Shown here: positions 43,093 to 51,729 of the stretch, in pieces
Position numbering within the stretch: the stretch's first letter is position 1
How the letters are laid out: every line of letters begins with the position of its first letter
DNA from: Rhodocyclaceae bacterium
GTDB taxonomy: Bacteria; Pseudomonadota; Gammaproteobacteria; Burkholderiales; Rhodocyclaceae
NCBI GenBank assembly: GCA_030824275.1
Contig: JAVBXY010000038.1
Location: 124,001-188,000, forward strand
DNA: 64,000 bases
Direction: 5' to 3'
The notes under the pieces: generated by a model
Database searches by the model: none
What the model saw: only the letters and a program-made list of their open reading frames with translations
Told to the model about the DNA's origin: nothing
Translations under genes and position numbers: made by a program

Positions 43093-44679
43093 ATGCCCCA
43101 GCTCAGCTCGGCCGACCACGGCCACGTACCGCCCATCGTCAACATTCCCCGCGACTACAACGCCGCCCATGACCTGATCGAACGCAATATCGGCGCCGGT
43201 CGTGGCGGCAAGCTTGCCTATATCGATGATCGCGGGCAATGCACCTACGCCCAACTCGCCGAACGGGTGAACAAGGCCGCCAACATGCTAACCGGCATGG
43301 GTCTGAAGCAGGAGGATCGGATTCTGGTCTGCCTGCTCGACAGCATCGATTTTCCGACAGTATTCCTTGGCGCCATCAAGGCCGGCATCGTTCCGGTGGC
43401 GGTGAATACGCTACTGACCAGCAATGATTACGACTACATGCTCGGTGATTCGCGGGCTCAGGTGCTGGTCGTATCCGAGGCCTTGTGGCCGTCCTTCGCT
43501 CCGGTGGTGAGCAAGCATCCGCGCCTAAAGCACATCGTCGTTTCCGGCGAGAGCGACTGCGGCCATCAGCGTTTGGTCAATCTGCTGGGCAAGGTTGGTG
43601 GCGAGTTCGAGACGGCGCCGACGACGGCGGACGATCCCTGTTTCTGGTTGTACTCATCCGGTTCCACTGGCGCTCCGAAGGGCACGGTGCATCTGCATTC
43701 GCACCTGATCCAGACCGCTGAACTGTATGGCAAAGGGGTACTTGGCATCAGCGAATCCGACGTGGTTTTTTCGGCGGCCAAGCTGTTCTTTGCCTATGGT
43801 CTTGGCAATGGCCTGACCTTCCCATTATCGGTTGGTGCGACCACCGTCCTGATGGCTGAGCGGCCGACGCCGGGTGCTGCCTTTGCACGTCTGAAGCAGC
43901 ACAAGCCGACGATTTTCTACGGTGTGCCGACGCTCTACGCCGCCATGCTGGCCAGCCCGGAACTACCGCAGCGTGGCGACTTCAAACTGCGCGTCTGCAC
44001 CTCTGCTGGCGAGGCGCTGCCCGCGGATATCGGCAAGCGCTGGACCGAGCGTTTTGGCATCGAGATTCTCGACGGCATCGGCTCTACCGAGATGCTGCAC
44101 ATCTTCCTGTCCAACCGTGCTGGCGAAGTGCGCTATGGGACCACCGGCAAGGCAGTCCCCGGTTATCACCTGCGACTGGTGAATGAGGCCGGTAACGAGG
44201 TGGCTGCGGGTGAACTCGGTGAACTCCAGATCAGCGGCCCTACCTCGGCCCTGATGTACTGGAACAACCGGGCCAAGACCAAGGACACCTTCCAGGGCCC
44301 CTGGACGCGCAGCGGCGACAAGTACGTGGTGGACTCCGATGGCTATTACACCTATTCGGGTCGCTCCGACGACATGCTCAAGGTTTCCGGCATCTACGTT
44401 TCGCCCTTCGAGGTCGAGGCAGCGCTGATGACCCACGAGGCTGTCCTAGAGGCGGCCGTGGTGGCCAATACCGACGATGATGGTCTGATCAAGCCCAAGG
44501 CCTACGTGGTCCTCAAGCCGGGCATCAAGCCCCATGACGGCATGTACGAGGAGCTCAAGCAGCATGTCAAGAACAAGCTGGCGCCCTACAAGTACCCGCG
44601 CTGGATCGAGTTCGTACAGGAATTGCCGAAGACCGCCACCGGCAAGATCCAGCGCTTCAAGTTGCGCAAGGCTGGCTGA
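43093..44679 (+). CDS. bclA: Benzoate-CoA ligase
   Basis: Activates benzoate to benzoyl-CoA with ATP, the entry step of the box pathway. It is an adenylate-forming enzyme of 528 residues from ATG 43093 (ribosome site GGAGGAG). The P-loop YSSGSTGAPKGTVHLHSH, A5 region DGIGSTEMLHIFLSNR, hinge YSGRSDDMLKVSGIYVSP and catalytic lysine in PKTATGKIQRFKL are all present. The SGSTG and STEMLHIFLSNR segments fit the benzoate/4-hydroxybenzoate ligase subgroup. Substrate range beyond benzoate cannot be read from sequence. Confidence 0.92.
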   Translation: MPQLSSADHGHVPPIVNIPRDYNAAHDLIERNIGAGRGGKLAYIDDRGQCTYAQLAERVNKAANMLTGMGLKQEDRILVCLLDSIDFPTVFLGAIKAGIVPVAVNTLLTSNDYDYMLGDSRAQVLVVSEALWPSFAPVVSKHPRLKHIVVSGESDCGHQRLVNLLGKVGGEFETAPTTADDPCFWLYSSGSTGAPKGTVHLHSHLIQTAELYGKGVLGISESDVVFSAAKLFFAYGLGNGLTFPLSVGATTVLMAERPTPGAAFARLKQHKPTIFYGVPTLYAAMLASPELPQRGDFKLRVCTSAGEALPADIGKRWTERFGIEILDGIGSTEMLHIFLSNRAGEVRYGTTGKAVPGYHLRLVNEAGNEVAAGELGELQISGPTSALMYWNNRAKTKDTFQGPWTRSGDKYVVDSDGYYTYSGRSDDMLKVSGIYVSPFEVEAALMTHEAVLEAAVVANTDDDGLIKPKAYVVLKPGIKPHDGMYEELKQHVKNKLAPYKYPRWIEFVQELPKTATGKIQRFKLRKAG

Positions 44680-44685
44680 GTCTGC

Positions 44686-45588
44686 CTAGCGTGTGACGAA
44701 GGTCTCCGCCATCAATTGGCGGAGCCAGCGATTCCCGGCATCATCGTGATAGCGCTCGTGCCAGCACTGGCGGATGTCGAAGGGCGGGATTGCCAGGGGC
44801 GGCTTGAATAGTCGCAGATCGGTGCCGTGGGACATCTGGTCGGCTACCGGGTGCGGCACCAGGGCGATGTAATCAGTGCTGGCGACGATCTGCGGCAGCA
44901 CCAGAAAATTTTGCACCCGCAGGGCGATGCGTTCTTGCAGGCCCTCCTTGACCAACATCTCCTCGATGGCGTCGTGGCCGGTGCCCGCGGGTGCCACCAC
45001 GGCGTGGGCTGCCGCACCAAAGGCTTTCGCCGTCAGCCGTTCGCCGATCAGGGGATGGCCGCGACGTACCATGCACAGGTAATTCACGCGGAAAAGCCGC
45101 TGCTGGTAGAACCCGGCCTTGAGGTCGGGCAGGTTGCCGACGGCAAGATCCACTTCGCCGCTTTCGAGTCCTTCCTGCGGGTTTCGCGCCGGCATCGGCA
45201 GGGTGCAGATGCGGACATGGGGTGCTTGCGCGGCGATGCGCGGAAGCAGGCGGGGCAGGAAATAGGCCTCGCCGAGATCGGTGAGGTACAGCGTGAAGCG
45301 ACGATCCGATGTGGCGGGAGTGAAGCCGCCGCTATCGTCGAGGGCCTGTCTGATTTCACCCAGGGCCTGACGCACGCTGCGCCCAAGTTTTTCCGCATAC
45401 GGTGTCGGCGCCATGCCTCTCGGTGTACGCACGAACAGGCGGTCACCAGTGGCCTTGCGCAAACGGGCGAGCGCATTGCTGATGGCGGGCTGGGAAAGCT
45501 CCAGCCGTTCCGCTGCGCGCGTGATGCTGCTTTCCTCCAGTACGGTTTCGAAGACGGTCAGCAGATTCAGATCGAGATTCTTCATCAT
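44686..45588 (-). CDS. LysR-family regulator of the adjacent aryl-acid module
   Basis: 300 residues. The N-terminal winged helix DLNLLTVFETVLEESSITRAAERLELSQPAISNALARLRKATGDRLFVRTPRGMAPTPYA is typical of the NodD/LinR-like branch, followed by an effector-binding domain. It diverges from the adenylating-enzyme gene across a 90-bp gap that holds a good T-N11-A palindrome, so it probably controls that gene and itself. Effector unknown; an aromatic acid is likely. In-frame ATG codons at 45588 and 45585 are both possible starts. Confidence 0.9.
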   Translation of the reverse strand: MMKNLDLNLLTVFETVLEESSITRAAERLELSQPAISNALARLRKATGDRLFVRTPRGMAPTPYAEKLGRSVRQALGEIRQALDDSGGFTPATSDRRFTLYLTDLGEAYFLPRLLPRIAAQAPHVRICTLPMPARNPQEGLESGEVDLAVGNLPDLKAGFYQQRLFRVNYLCMVRRGHPLIGERLTAKAFGAAAHAVVAPAGTGHDAIEEMLVKEGLQERIALRVQNFLVLPQIVASTDYIALVPHPVADQMSHGTDLRLFKPPLAIPPFDIRQCWHERYHDDAGNRWLRQLMAETFVTR

Positions 45589-45596
45589 TCATATCC

Positions 45597-45613
45597 TGAA
45601 TGTTGTGTATTCA
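45597..45613. promoter_or_regulatory. Candidate LysR operator
   Basis: TGAAT-N7-ATTCA, a perfect interrupted palindrome containing the LysR T-N11-A pattern, in the divergent gap 9 bp from the LysR start and 65 bp before the ligase start. Confidence 0.55.
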
Positions 45614-45678
45614 CGCCATATTCTATGAAAATCATGCGTCCTCCGTTATCTTGCAAAAAAATATAGGAGGAGATAGAC

Positions 45679-47310
45679 ATGCTCGAAGGCTGCATCGATT
45701 GGCCGCAAGACCGCGCGGAGCGTTATCGCGAAGCGGGTTATCGCGAAGGACTGACCATCGCCGAGATGGTCGAGCGGACCATCGGCCGGGTGCCGGACAA
45801 GATCGCCCTGGTAGCGAAGGATGCGCGCTACAGCTACGCCGAGCTGGGCCAGGAAGTGGATCGTCGCGCCCATGCTTTTGCCGCCGCCGGCATTTGCCCG
45901 TGCGACCGGGTAGTGGTGCAGCTACCGAATATTCCCGAGTTCGTTTTCATCTATCTGGCACTGGTGAAAATCGGTGCCGTGCCGGTCATGGCATTGCGCG
46001 CCCATCGCCATGCCGAAGTCAGGCATTTCATTGCCGCCTCAGGGGCCGTGGCCTACGTGGTGGCTGACGTGGTCGGCAATTTCGATTACCGGCCCATGGC
46101 GGCGGAAATGCAGCGCGACTTTCCTTCGCTGCGACATGTGTTTGTTGTGGGTTCACCGGCAACTGGCCAAGTGGGTGTCGCCGACCTGCTGGCGCCGGAT
46201 TGCGCAAGCACATTGACGCGCCCCGACCCCTCCGAGGTAGCAACCATGCTGCTCTCCGGCGGCACCACCTCCTTGTCCAAGCTGATTCCGCGTACCCACG
46301 AAGACTACGTGCTGAACGCCCGCCTTTGCGGGCGAGTGGCTGGCTTCAACGGCGATACCGTGTTCATGGCCATCCTGCCGTTGGGGCACAACTACAACCT
46401 GGCGTCGCCGGGGCTGCTCGGCGCCTTCTATTACGGCGGTACGGTGGTGATTGCACCGAGCACCGACAGCGATGAAATCTTTGCCATGGTCGAACGTGAG
46501 CGCGTCAGCGTGATCGCCGCCGTGGTGCCGCTGATCGCCAACTGGCTGAATTCGGATGTCGCGGATCGCTACGATCTGTCGTCGCTGAAAGTGGTGCAGA
46601 ACGGTGGGGCTCGCCTGGCACCGGAACTGCGTTCGCGCCTGCGCAGCCGTTTCGGCGGCGTTCCGCAGGAAATCTACGGCACGGCAGAAGGCTTGATCAA
46701 CATGACCCGTCTCGATGATTCGGACGAACTGTTGCTCAACAGTTCCGGGGCGCCAGTCTGCGACGACGACGAAATTCGCGTGGTGGACGATGACGGCAAC
46801 GAGGTCGCCGATGGCATGACCGGCGAGTTGCTGACACGAGGGCCCTATACGATCAACGGCTACTACAACGCGGCGGAAAAGAACCGCGAGGCCTTCACTG
46901 AAGACGGCTTCTATCGCATGGGCGACATCGTGCGCAAGGAAGGACGTTACGTCTTCACCGAGGGCCGCAAGAAGGACTTGATAAACCGTGGCGGAGAAAA
47001 GATCAGCTGTGAGGAAGTGGAAAACCTGATCCTGCGCCATCCCGCCGTCAAGGCGGTGACGCTGGTAGCCATGCCCGATCCGGTCTTTGGCGAGAAAGCC
47101 TGCGCGTTCGTGATGACGCGGGAAGGGCAGGCGCTGGAATTCGCCGAGTTGATCGCCTTTCTGCGGACTCAAGGCATCGCCAGCTTCAAGCTCCCGGAAA
47201 GGCTGGAGGTCGTTACCGAATTCCCCACCAGTCCGGTGGGGAAGATTCTGAAGAAGGAACTGCGCGAGCAGATTTCCGCGCGCCTGGCGGAAGAAACCAC
47301 CAATAAATAA
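45679..47310 (+). CDS. EntE/DhbE-type aryl-acid adenylating enzyme (salicylate-type)
   Basis: 543 residues, closest in pattern to 2,3-dihydroxybenzoate-AMP and salicylate-AMP ligases (start CIDWPQDRAERYREAGYREG is their N-terminal signature). P-loop LLSGGTTSLSKLIPRTHEDY, A5 YGTAEGLINMTRLDD, hinge TEGRKKDLINRGGEKIS and catalytic lysine SPVGKILKKEL are intact. There is no siderophore synthesis gene nearby; instead an FAD hydroxylase follows 14 bp later, so a catabolic role (salicylyl-AMP or -CoA formation, as in SdgA) is more likely than siderophore assembly. This is inference from context. Confidence 0.83.
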   Translation: MLEGCIDWPQDRAERYREAGYREGLTIAEMVERTIGRVPDKIALVAKDARYSYAELGQEVDRRAHAFAAAGICPCDRVVVQLPNIPEFVFIYLALVKIGAVPVMALRAHRHAEVRHFIAASGAVAYVVADVVGNFDYRPMAAEMQRDFPSLRHVFVVGSPATGQVGVADLLAPDCASTLTRPDPSEVATMLLSGGTTSLSKLIPRTHEDYVLNARLCGRVAGFNGDTVFMAILPLGHNYNLASPGLLGAFYYGGTVVIAPSTDSDEIFAMVERERVSVIAAVVPLIANWLNSDVADRYDLSSLKVVQNGGARLAPELRSRLRSRFGGVPQEIYGTAEGLINMTRLDDSDELLLNSSGAPVCDDDEIRVVDDDGNEVADGMTGELLTRGPYTINGYYNAAEKNREAFTEDGFYRMGDIVRKEGRYVFTEGRKKDLINRGGEKISCEEVENLILRHPAVKAVTLVAMPDPVFGEKACAFVMTREGQALEFAELIAFLRTQGIASFKLPERLEVVTEFPTSPVGKILKKELREQISARLAEETTNK

Positions 47311-47324
47311 TTCGAGGAGACAAC

Positions 47325-48479
47325 ATGAAAATCGACATTCTCGGTGCCGGCCCCGCCGGACTCTATTTCGCCGCCCTGATGAAGCGTGACGATCCGACCC
47401 GTGAGATCACTCTCTACGAGCGCGGCCCGCGCAACGCCACCTGGGGTTTCGGTGTGGTGTTCTCGGATCGGGCGCTGGAATTTCTTCGCGCCGATGACGA
47501 AGACATCTATCAGTACCTCACGCCGCACATGGAGACCTGGAACAACCTGACCATCGTGCATGGCAGCGAGAACAGCGAAACCCGCATTCCGATCACCGGC
47601 AACGGCTTCGCCGCCATCGGTCGCCTGGAGTTGCTGACGCTGCTCTACGCCTGGGTCGAAAAACTCGGCGTGCGCATCGAGTTCGATACCGAGATCACTG
47701 CGCTCGATCAGCTGAAGGGCAGCGATCTGATCGTCGCCGCGAATGGCGCCTTCTCCTGGGTGCGACAGGAAAATGAGGACAAGTTCGGCAGCACTTACGA
47801 CTGGCGGCCCAACAAGTTCATCTGGTACGGCACCTCCAAGCCCTTCGACAGTTTGTCGCTGACTTTCCGCGATACCGCCCATGGTGTCTTCTGTGCCCAT
47901 CACTATCGCTACAGCCCGGACATGAGCACCTTCCTCGTCGAGGTCGAAGATGAGACCTGGAAACGGGCGGGCTTCGAGACCATGAGTCCCGAGGACACCA
48001 TCCGTTATTGTGAGAAGGTCTTCGCTCGCGACCTAGACGGCCGTCCGATCATTTCCAATAATTCCTACTGGCGAAATTTCCCGGCCATCTGGAACGAACG
48101 TTGGAGCTTCGACAACGTCGTGCTGATGGGTGATGCGCTGCGCACTGCACACTTTTCCATCGGCTCCGGTACGCGTCTGGCCATGGAAGATTCCATCGCG
48201 CTGTATAAGGCATTCAAGGAAACCGGAAACGTGGCCGCCGCCTTGGCGCGTTATCAGGAACTGCGTACGCCGCCGATGAAAAAGATTTGGGATGCGGCCA
48301 ACGTCAGTCTGCGCTGGTACGAGCATATGGGTGAACTGATCAAGCTCGATCCCTACGAGTTTGCCTACAGTTACATGACGCGTACCGGTCGAGTCAGCCA
48401 TGCCGAGGTGAAGCGACGCGATCCGCTGTTGGCCGCCGAGTACGAGCGACGTCATCCTGAATTGGCGCTCACTGTCTGA
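47325..48479 (+). CDS. FAD-dependent aryl-CoA hydroxylase (salicylyl-CoA 5-hydroxylase-like)
   Basis: 384-residue flavin monooxygenase. The FAD Rossmann motif DILGAGPAGLYFAALM is at residues 3-18, and the second FAD motif VVLMGDALRTAHFSIGSGTRLAMEDSIAL at about 265-293. It resembles the monooxygenase half of 2-aminobenzoyl-CoA monooxygenase/reductase but has no C-terminal old-yellow-enzyme domain, which points to simple hydroxylation as by salicylyl-CoA 5-hydroxylase (SdgC type). Together with the upstream ligase this would give gentisyl-CoA from salicylate. Thioesterase and gentisate dioxygenase genes are not obvious here. Confidence 0.8.
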   Translation: MKIDILGAGPAGLYFAALMKRDDPTREITLYERGPRNATWGFGVVFSDRALEFLRADDEDIYQYLTPHMETWNNLTIVHGSENSETRIPITGNGFAAIGRLELLTLLYAWVEKLGVRIEFDTEITALDQLKGSDLIVAANGAFSWVRQENEDKFGSTYDWRPNKFIWYGTSKPFDSLSLTFRDTAHGVFCAHHYRYSPDMSTFLVEVEDETWKRAGFETMSPEDTIRYCEKVFARDLDGRPIISNNSYWRNFPAIWNERWSFDNVVLMGDALRTAHFSIGSGTRLAMEDSIALYKAFKETGNVAAALARYQELRTPPMKKIWDAANVSLRWYEHMGELIKLDPYEFAYSYMTRTGRVSHAEVKRRDPLLAAEYERRHPELALTV

Positions 48480-48482
48480 TAT

Positions 48483-48496
48483 TGCACTATGTTGCA
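48483..48496 (+). promoter_or_regulatory. Candidate BoxR operator before the ABC importer
   Basis: TGCACTATGTTGCA, 12 of 14 identical to the boxC-side site, containing TTGCA repeats 10 bp apart. It lies 110 bp before the importer's binding-protein gene, in the 126-bp intergenic gap; further TGCA tetramers follow at about 48513 and 48530. Confidence 0.6.
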
Positions 48497-48605
48497 TGCT
48501 TGTATTTTTGTGTGCATTTTTTTACCATCTGCATTCGAATTTTGCCGACTAGCGAACCTATAATCGCGAGCAGATGTACATCCAACAACAGAGGAGGAGA
48601 CACCC

Positions 48606-49799
48606 ATGAGCAATTCCATCAATCGCCGTGACTTCATCAAGAGCGGCGCCGCCCTCGGTGGCGCTGCCACCGTCGGTGGCCTGTGGCCCAACATTGCCAT
48701 CGGCCAGAGTGGCAAGATCAAGGTTGGCCTGATGCTGCCCTACACCGGCACCTTCGCACAGCTCGGTGTCGCCATCGAGAACGGTTTCCGTCTTTACCTT
48801 CAGGAGAAGGGCGGCAAGATCGCCGGTCGCGAGATCGAGTTCTTCAAGGTCGATGACGAATCCGATCCGGCCAAGGCTCCGGAGAACACCAACAAGCTGA
48901 TCCAGCGCGACAAGGTGGACCTGATCGTCGGCACGGTGCACTCCGGTGTTGCCATGGGCATGATCAAGCTGACCCGCGAATCCGGCACGCTGCACATCAT
49001 CCCCAATGCCGGTGCTGGCGCCGCCACGGGTGCCCTGTGCGCACCCAACGTTTTCCGCAGCTCCTTCTCCAACTGGCAGGCGATCTACCCGCTGGGCAAG
49101 CACGTCTATGACAAGGGACAGAAGACCGCCGTCTGGATCACCTGGAAATATGGCGCTGGCGAAGAGGCTGGTCAGGGCTTCAAGGAAGGTTTTGTGAAGG
49201 CCGGCGGCAAGATCCTCAAGGAACTCTATCTGCCTTTCCCGAACGTGGAATTCCAGGCACTGCTGACCGAAATCGCTTCGATCAAGCCGGATGCCGTGGC
49301 CTGTTTCTTTGCTGGTGGTGGTGGCGCCAAGTTCATCAAGGACTACGCAGCAGCCGGTCTCAAGGGCAAGATTCCGCTCTACAGTTCCTTCCTGACGGAC
49401 GGTGTGCTCGAAGCCGTGGGCAATGATGCTGAAGGCATCGAGACCACGATGCATTACGGTGATGCGCTGAACACCAAGAAGGACAACGCATTCCGCCTGG
49501 GCTATGCCAAGGCGTTCAAGATGCAGCCCGATGTCTATGCGGTACAAGGCTACGACGCCGCTCAACTCTTCGCCATCGGCCTTGAAGCGGTGAAGGGTGA
49601 CATCAACAACAAGGCCGGCATCATCAAAGCCATGGAAGCCGCCAAGATCGATAGCCCGCGCGGTGCATGGACGATGTCCAAGGCCCACAACCCGATTCAG
49701 GACATCTACCTGCGCAAGGTGGTCGGCAAGGAGAACAAGGTCATCGGCGTCGCGCACAAGGCCCTGGCCGATCCGGCCCGTGGCTGCAAGATGGCCTGA
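48606..49799 (+). CDS. Tat-exported substrate-binding protein of an aromatic-acid-type ABC importer
   Basis: 397-residue periplasmic binding protein of the branched-chain-amino-acid (LivJ/HAAT) class. The N-terminus has a twin-arginine signal (SINRRDFIKSGAALGGAATVGG), so it is exported folded. The mature part begins KIKVGLMLPYTGTFAQLGVAIENGF. Related proteins in aromatic clusters bind benzoate-like compounds. The ATG is preceded by GAGGAGGAG. A terminator-like hairpin separates it from the permease genes, which would give more binding protein than membrane parts. Confidence 0.88.
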   Translation: MSNSINRRDFIKSGAALGGAATVGGLWPNIAIGQSGKIKVGLMLPYTGTFAQLGVAIENGFRLYLQEKGGKIAGREIEFFKVDDESDPAKAPENTNKLIQRDKVDLIVGTVHSGVAMGMIKLTRESGTLHIIPNAGAGAATGALCAPNVFRSSFSNWQAIYPLGKHVYDKGQKTAVWITWKYGAGEEAGQGFKEGFVKAGGKILKELYLPFPNVEFQALLTEIASIKPDAVACFFAGGGGAKFIKDYAAAGLKGKIPLYSSFLTDGVLEAVGNDAEGIETTMHYGDALNTKKDNAFRLGYAKAFKMQPDVYAVQGYDAAQLFAIGLEAVKGDINNKAGIIKAMEAAKIDSPRGAWTMSKAHNPIQDIYLRKVVGKENKVIGVAHKALADPARGCKMA

Positions 49800-49816
49800 T
49801 TGCTGTTCCCGGATGG

Positions 49817-49848
49817 ACGGCGGTCCGCTGTGCGGGCCGCCGTTTTTT
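49817..49848 (+). terminator. Intrinsic terminator/attenuator after the binding-protein gene
   Basis: ACGGCGG-T-CCGC, loop TGT, GCGG-G-CCGCCGT followed by a T6 run (49843-49848). It is inside the presumed transporter operon, so probably partial. Confidence 0.8.
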
Positions 49849-49892
49849 GTGCCTGATTCTGCACCCGGCTCGTGTTCTGGTTCGCACCCCCA

Positions 49893-50759
49893 ATGGACTT
49901 CTATTCCTTTCTGATTCAATTGCTCAACGGCCTGCAATACGGCCTGCTGCTGTTCCTCGTCGCCTCCGGGTTGACGCTGGTCTTCGGCATCATGGGCATC
50001 ATCAACCTGGCCCACGGCAGCTTCTACATGATCGGCGCCTACATGGCCTGGGCCTTGGCGGAGCAGACCGGAAACTTCGGTCTCGCCGTCCTGCTCGGTA
50101 TCGTGCTGACCGTGATCCTTGGCATCCTGCTGGAGGCGGTGTTTTATCGCCATCTCTACAAACGCGACCATCTCTATCAGGTGTTGATGACGTACGGCCT
50201 GATCCTCGTCTTCGAGGAACTGCGCTCCATCATCTGGGGCGACGACGTGCATGGTGTTGCCGTGCCGGCGCTGTTTTCCGCATCGATTCCGCTGACCGAC
50301 AATCTTTCCTATCCGGTGTACCGGCTGGCGATTTCAGCCGTCTGCGTGCTGCTCGCGCTCGGCATGTATCTGCTGATCCAGCGCACCCGGCTGGGCATGA
50401 TGATCCGCGCCGGCGCCAGCAACAATGAGATGGTCCAGGCGCTGGGCATCAACATCAAGCTGATCTACACCCTGGTCTTTGCGCTCGGCGTGGCGCTCGC
50501 CGCTACCGCTGGCATGATTGCGGCGCCGATCTCCTCGGTCTTCCCCAATATGGGCGGGCAGGTGCTGATCATCTGTTTTGTTGTCGTCGTCATCGGTGGC
50601 ATTGGCTCGGTCTGGGGCGCGTTGCTGGCGGCCTTGATGATCGGCTTGGTGGATACCTTCGGCAAGGTGCTGGTGCCCGATTACGCAGGCCTGTCGGTAT
50701 ATGTGTTGATGGCGGTGGTGCTGCTGTGGCGGCCCGAAGGCCTGTTCAAGCGAGGCTGA
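49893..50759 (+). CDS. LivH-type ABC importer permease
   Basis: 288 residues, about eight membrane helices, beginning MDFYSFLIQLLNGLQYGLLLFLVASGLTLVFGIMGIINLAHGSFYMIGAY, the LivH signature. I start at ATG 49893; a GTG at 49872 in the same frame lacks a ribosome site. It pairs with the next gene to form the membrane channel of the importer; one base separates its stop from the next start. Confidence 0.9.
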   Translation: MDFYSFLIQLLNGLQYGLLLFLVASGLTLVFGIMGIINLAHGSFYMIGAYMAWALAEQTGNFGLAVLLGIVLTVILGILLEAVFYRHLYKRDHLYQVLMTYGLILVFEELRSIIWGDDVHGVAVPALFSASIPLTDNLSYPVYRLAISAVCVLLALGMYLLIQRTRLGMMIRAGASNNEMVQALGINIKLIYTLVFALGVALAATAGMIAAPISSVFPNMGGQVLIICFVVVVIGGIGSVWGALLAALMIGLVDTFGKVLVPDYAGLSVYVLMAVVLLWRPEGLFKRG

Positions 50760-50760
50760 G

Positions 50761-51729
50761 ATGAACAAGACTTCCCCCACTTTATTGGCCGTCATGGTCA
50801 TCGTCGTTGCCGCCTTGGCGGCTTTCCCCTTCGTCGGCGAGAAGTTCTACGTCCAGCTCGTCTCCAAGGTCATGATCATGGCCATTTTCGCCATGAGCCT
50901 GGACTTGCTGGTGGGCTTCGCCGGCCTGGTCAGCCTCGGTCATGCAGCCTTCTTCGGTCTGGCGGGTTACGTCGCCGCGCTGATGAGTCCGCAGTACGAG
51001 GCTGGCAATTTCTGGACTACGCTACCGGCGGCGATGGCAGCCTGTGCGGCGTTTGCGCTGATTACCGGTTTCCTCGTCCTGCGCACCAGCGGCATCTACT
51101 TCATCATGGTGACGCTGGCTTTTGCCCAGATGCTGTTCTTCATTTTTCACGACACGGCACTGGGCGGCGGTTCCGATGGCATCTACATCTACGTCAAGCC
51201 CGAGATGATGCTGGGAGACATCAAGCTGCTCGACCTGGAGAACTTCAATGTCTTCTACTGGCTGGTGCTGGGCTGTCTCGTCGCCGTCTATCTGCTGTTG
51301 CGGCAGTTGTTGCGGTCCAACTTCGGCCACGCGCTGATCGGCATCAAGACCAACGACCATCGCATGCGCGCACTGGGTTTTCCGACCTTCCGCTACAAAC
51401 TCGCTGCCTATGTGATGTCCGGTGCACTGGCGGGGCTGGCGGGTTATCTGGCGGCGCTCCAGTTCGGTTTCGTCAATCCTGAAATCCTCTCCTGGCACAC
51501 CTCAGGCAATGTGCTGATGATGGTCATTCTCGGCGGCATGGGCACGTTGCATGGCGCCGTGGTCGGTGCCTTCTCCTTCATCCTGTTGCAGGAGGTGCTG
51601 TCCAACCAGGCTTTCTTTGGCAGCGTCGCCAAGCACTGGCAGCTGACCATGGGCCTGTTCATCATCGCCGTGGCCCTGTTCCTGCCCAAGGGACTGGCGG
51701 GGCTGTTTTCGCGTCGGGGTGAAAAATGA
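50761..51729 (+). CDS. LivM-type ABC importer permease
   Basis: 322 residues with eight to ten membrane helices. The LivM signature AMSLDLLVGFAGLVSLGHAAFFGLAGYVAAL lies near residues 43-74, and the coupling region ALGFPTFRYKLAAYVMSGALAGLAGYLAALQFGFVNPE later. Its stop overlaps the ATPase gene by 4 bp (ATGA). Confidence 0.9.
   Translation: MNKTSPTLLAVMVIVVAALAAFPFVGEKFYVQLVSKVMIMAIFAMSLDLLVGFAGLVSLGHAAFFGLAGYVAALMSPQYEAGNFWTTLPAAMAACAAFALITGFLVLRTSGIYFIMVTLAFAQMLFFIFHDTALGGGSDGIYIYVKPEMMLGDIKLLDLENFNVFYWLVLGCLVAVYLLLRQLLRSNFGHALIGIKTNDHRMRALGFPTFRYKLAAYVMSGALAGLAGYLAALQFGFVNPEILSWHTSGNVLMMVILGGMGTLHGAVVGAFSFILLQEVLSNQAFFGSVAKHWQLTMGLFIIAVALFLPKGLAGLFSRRGEK

Noticed and set aside
48558..50252. 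564-codon leftward frame opposite the binding-protein and permease genes
   Set aside because: Antisense shadow with no motif, crossing a terminator and two well-supported genes.
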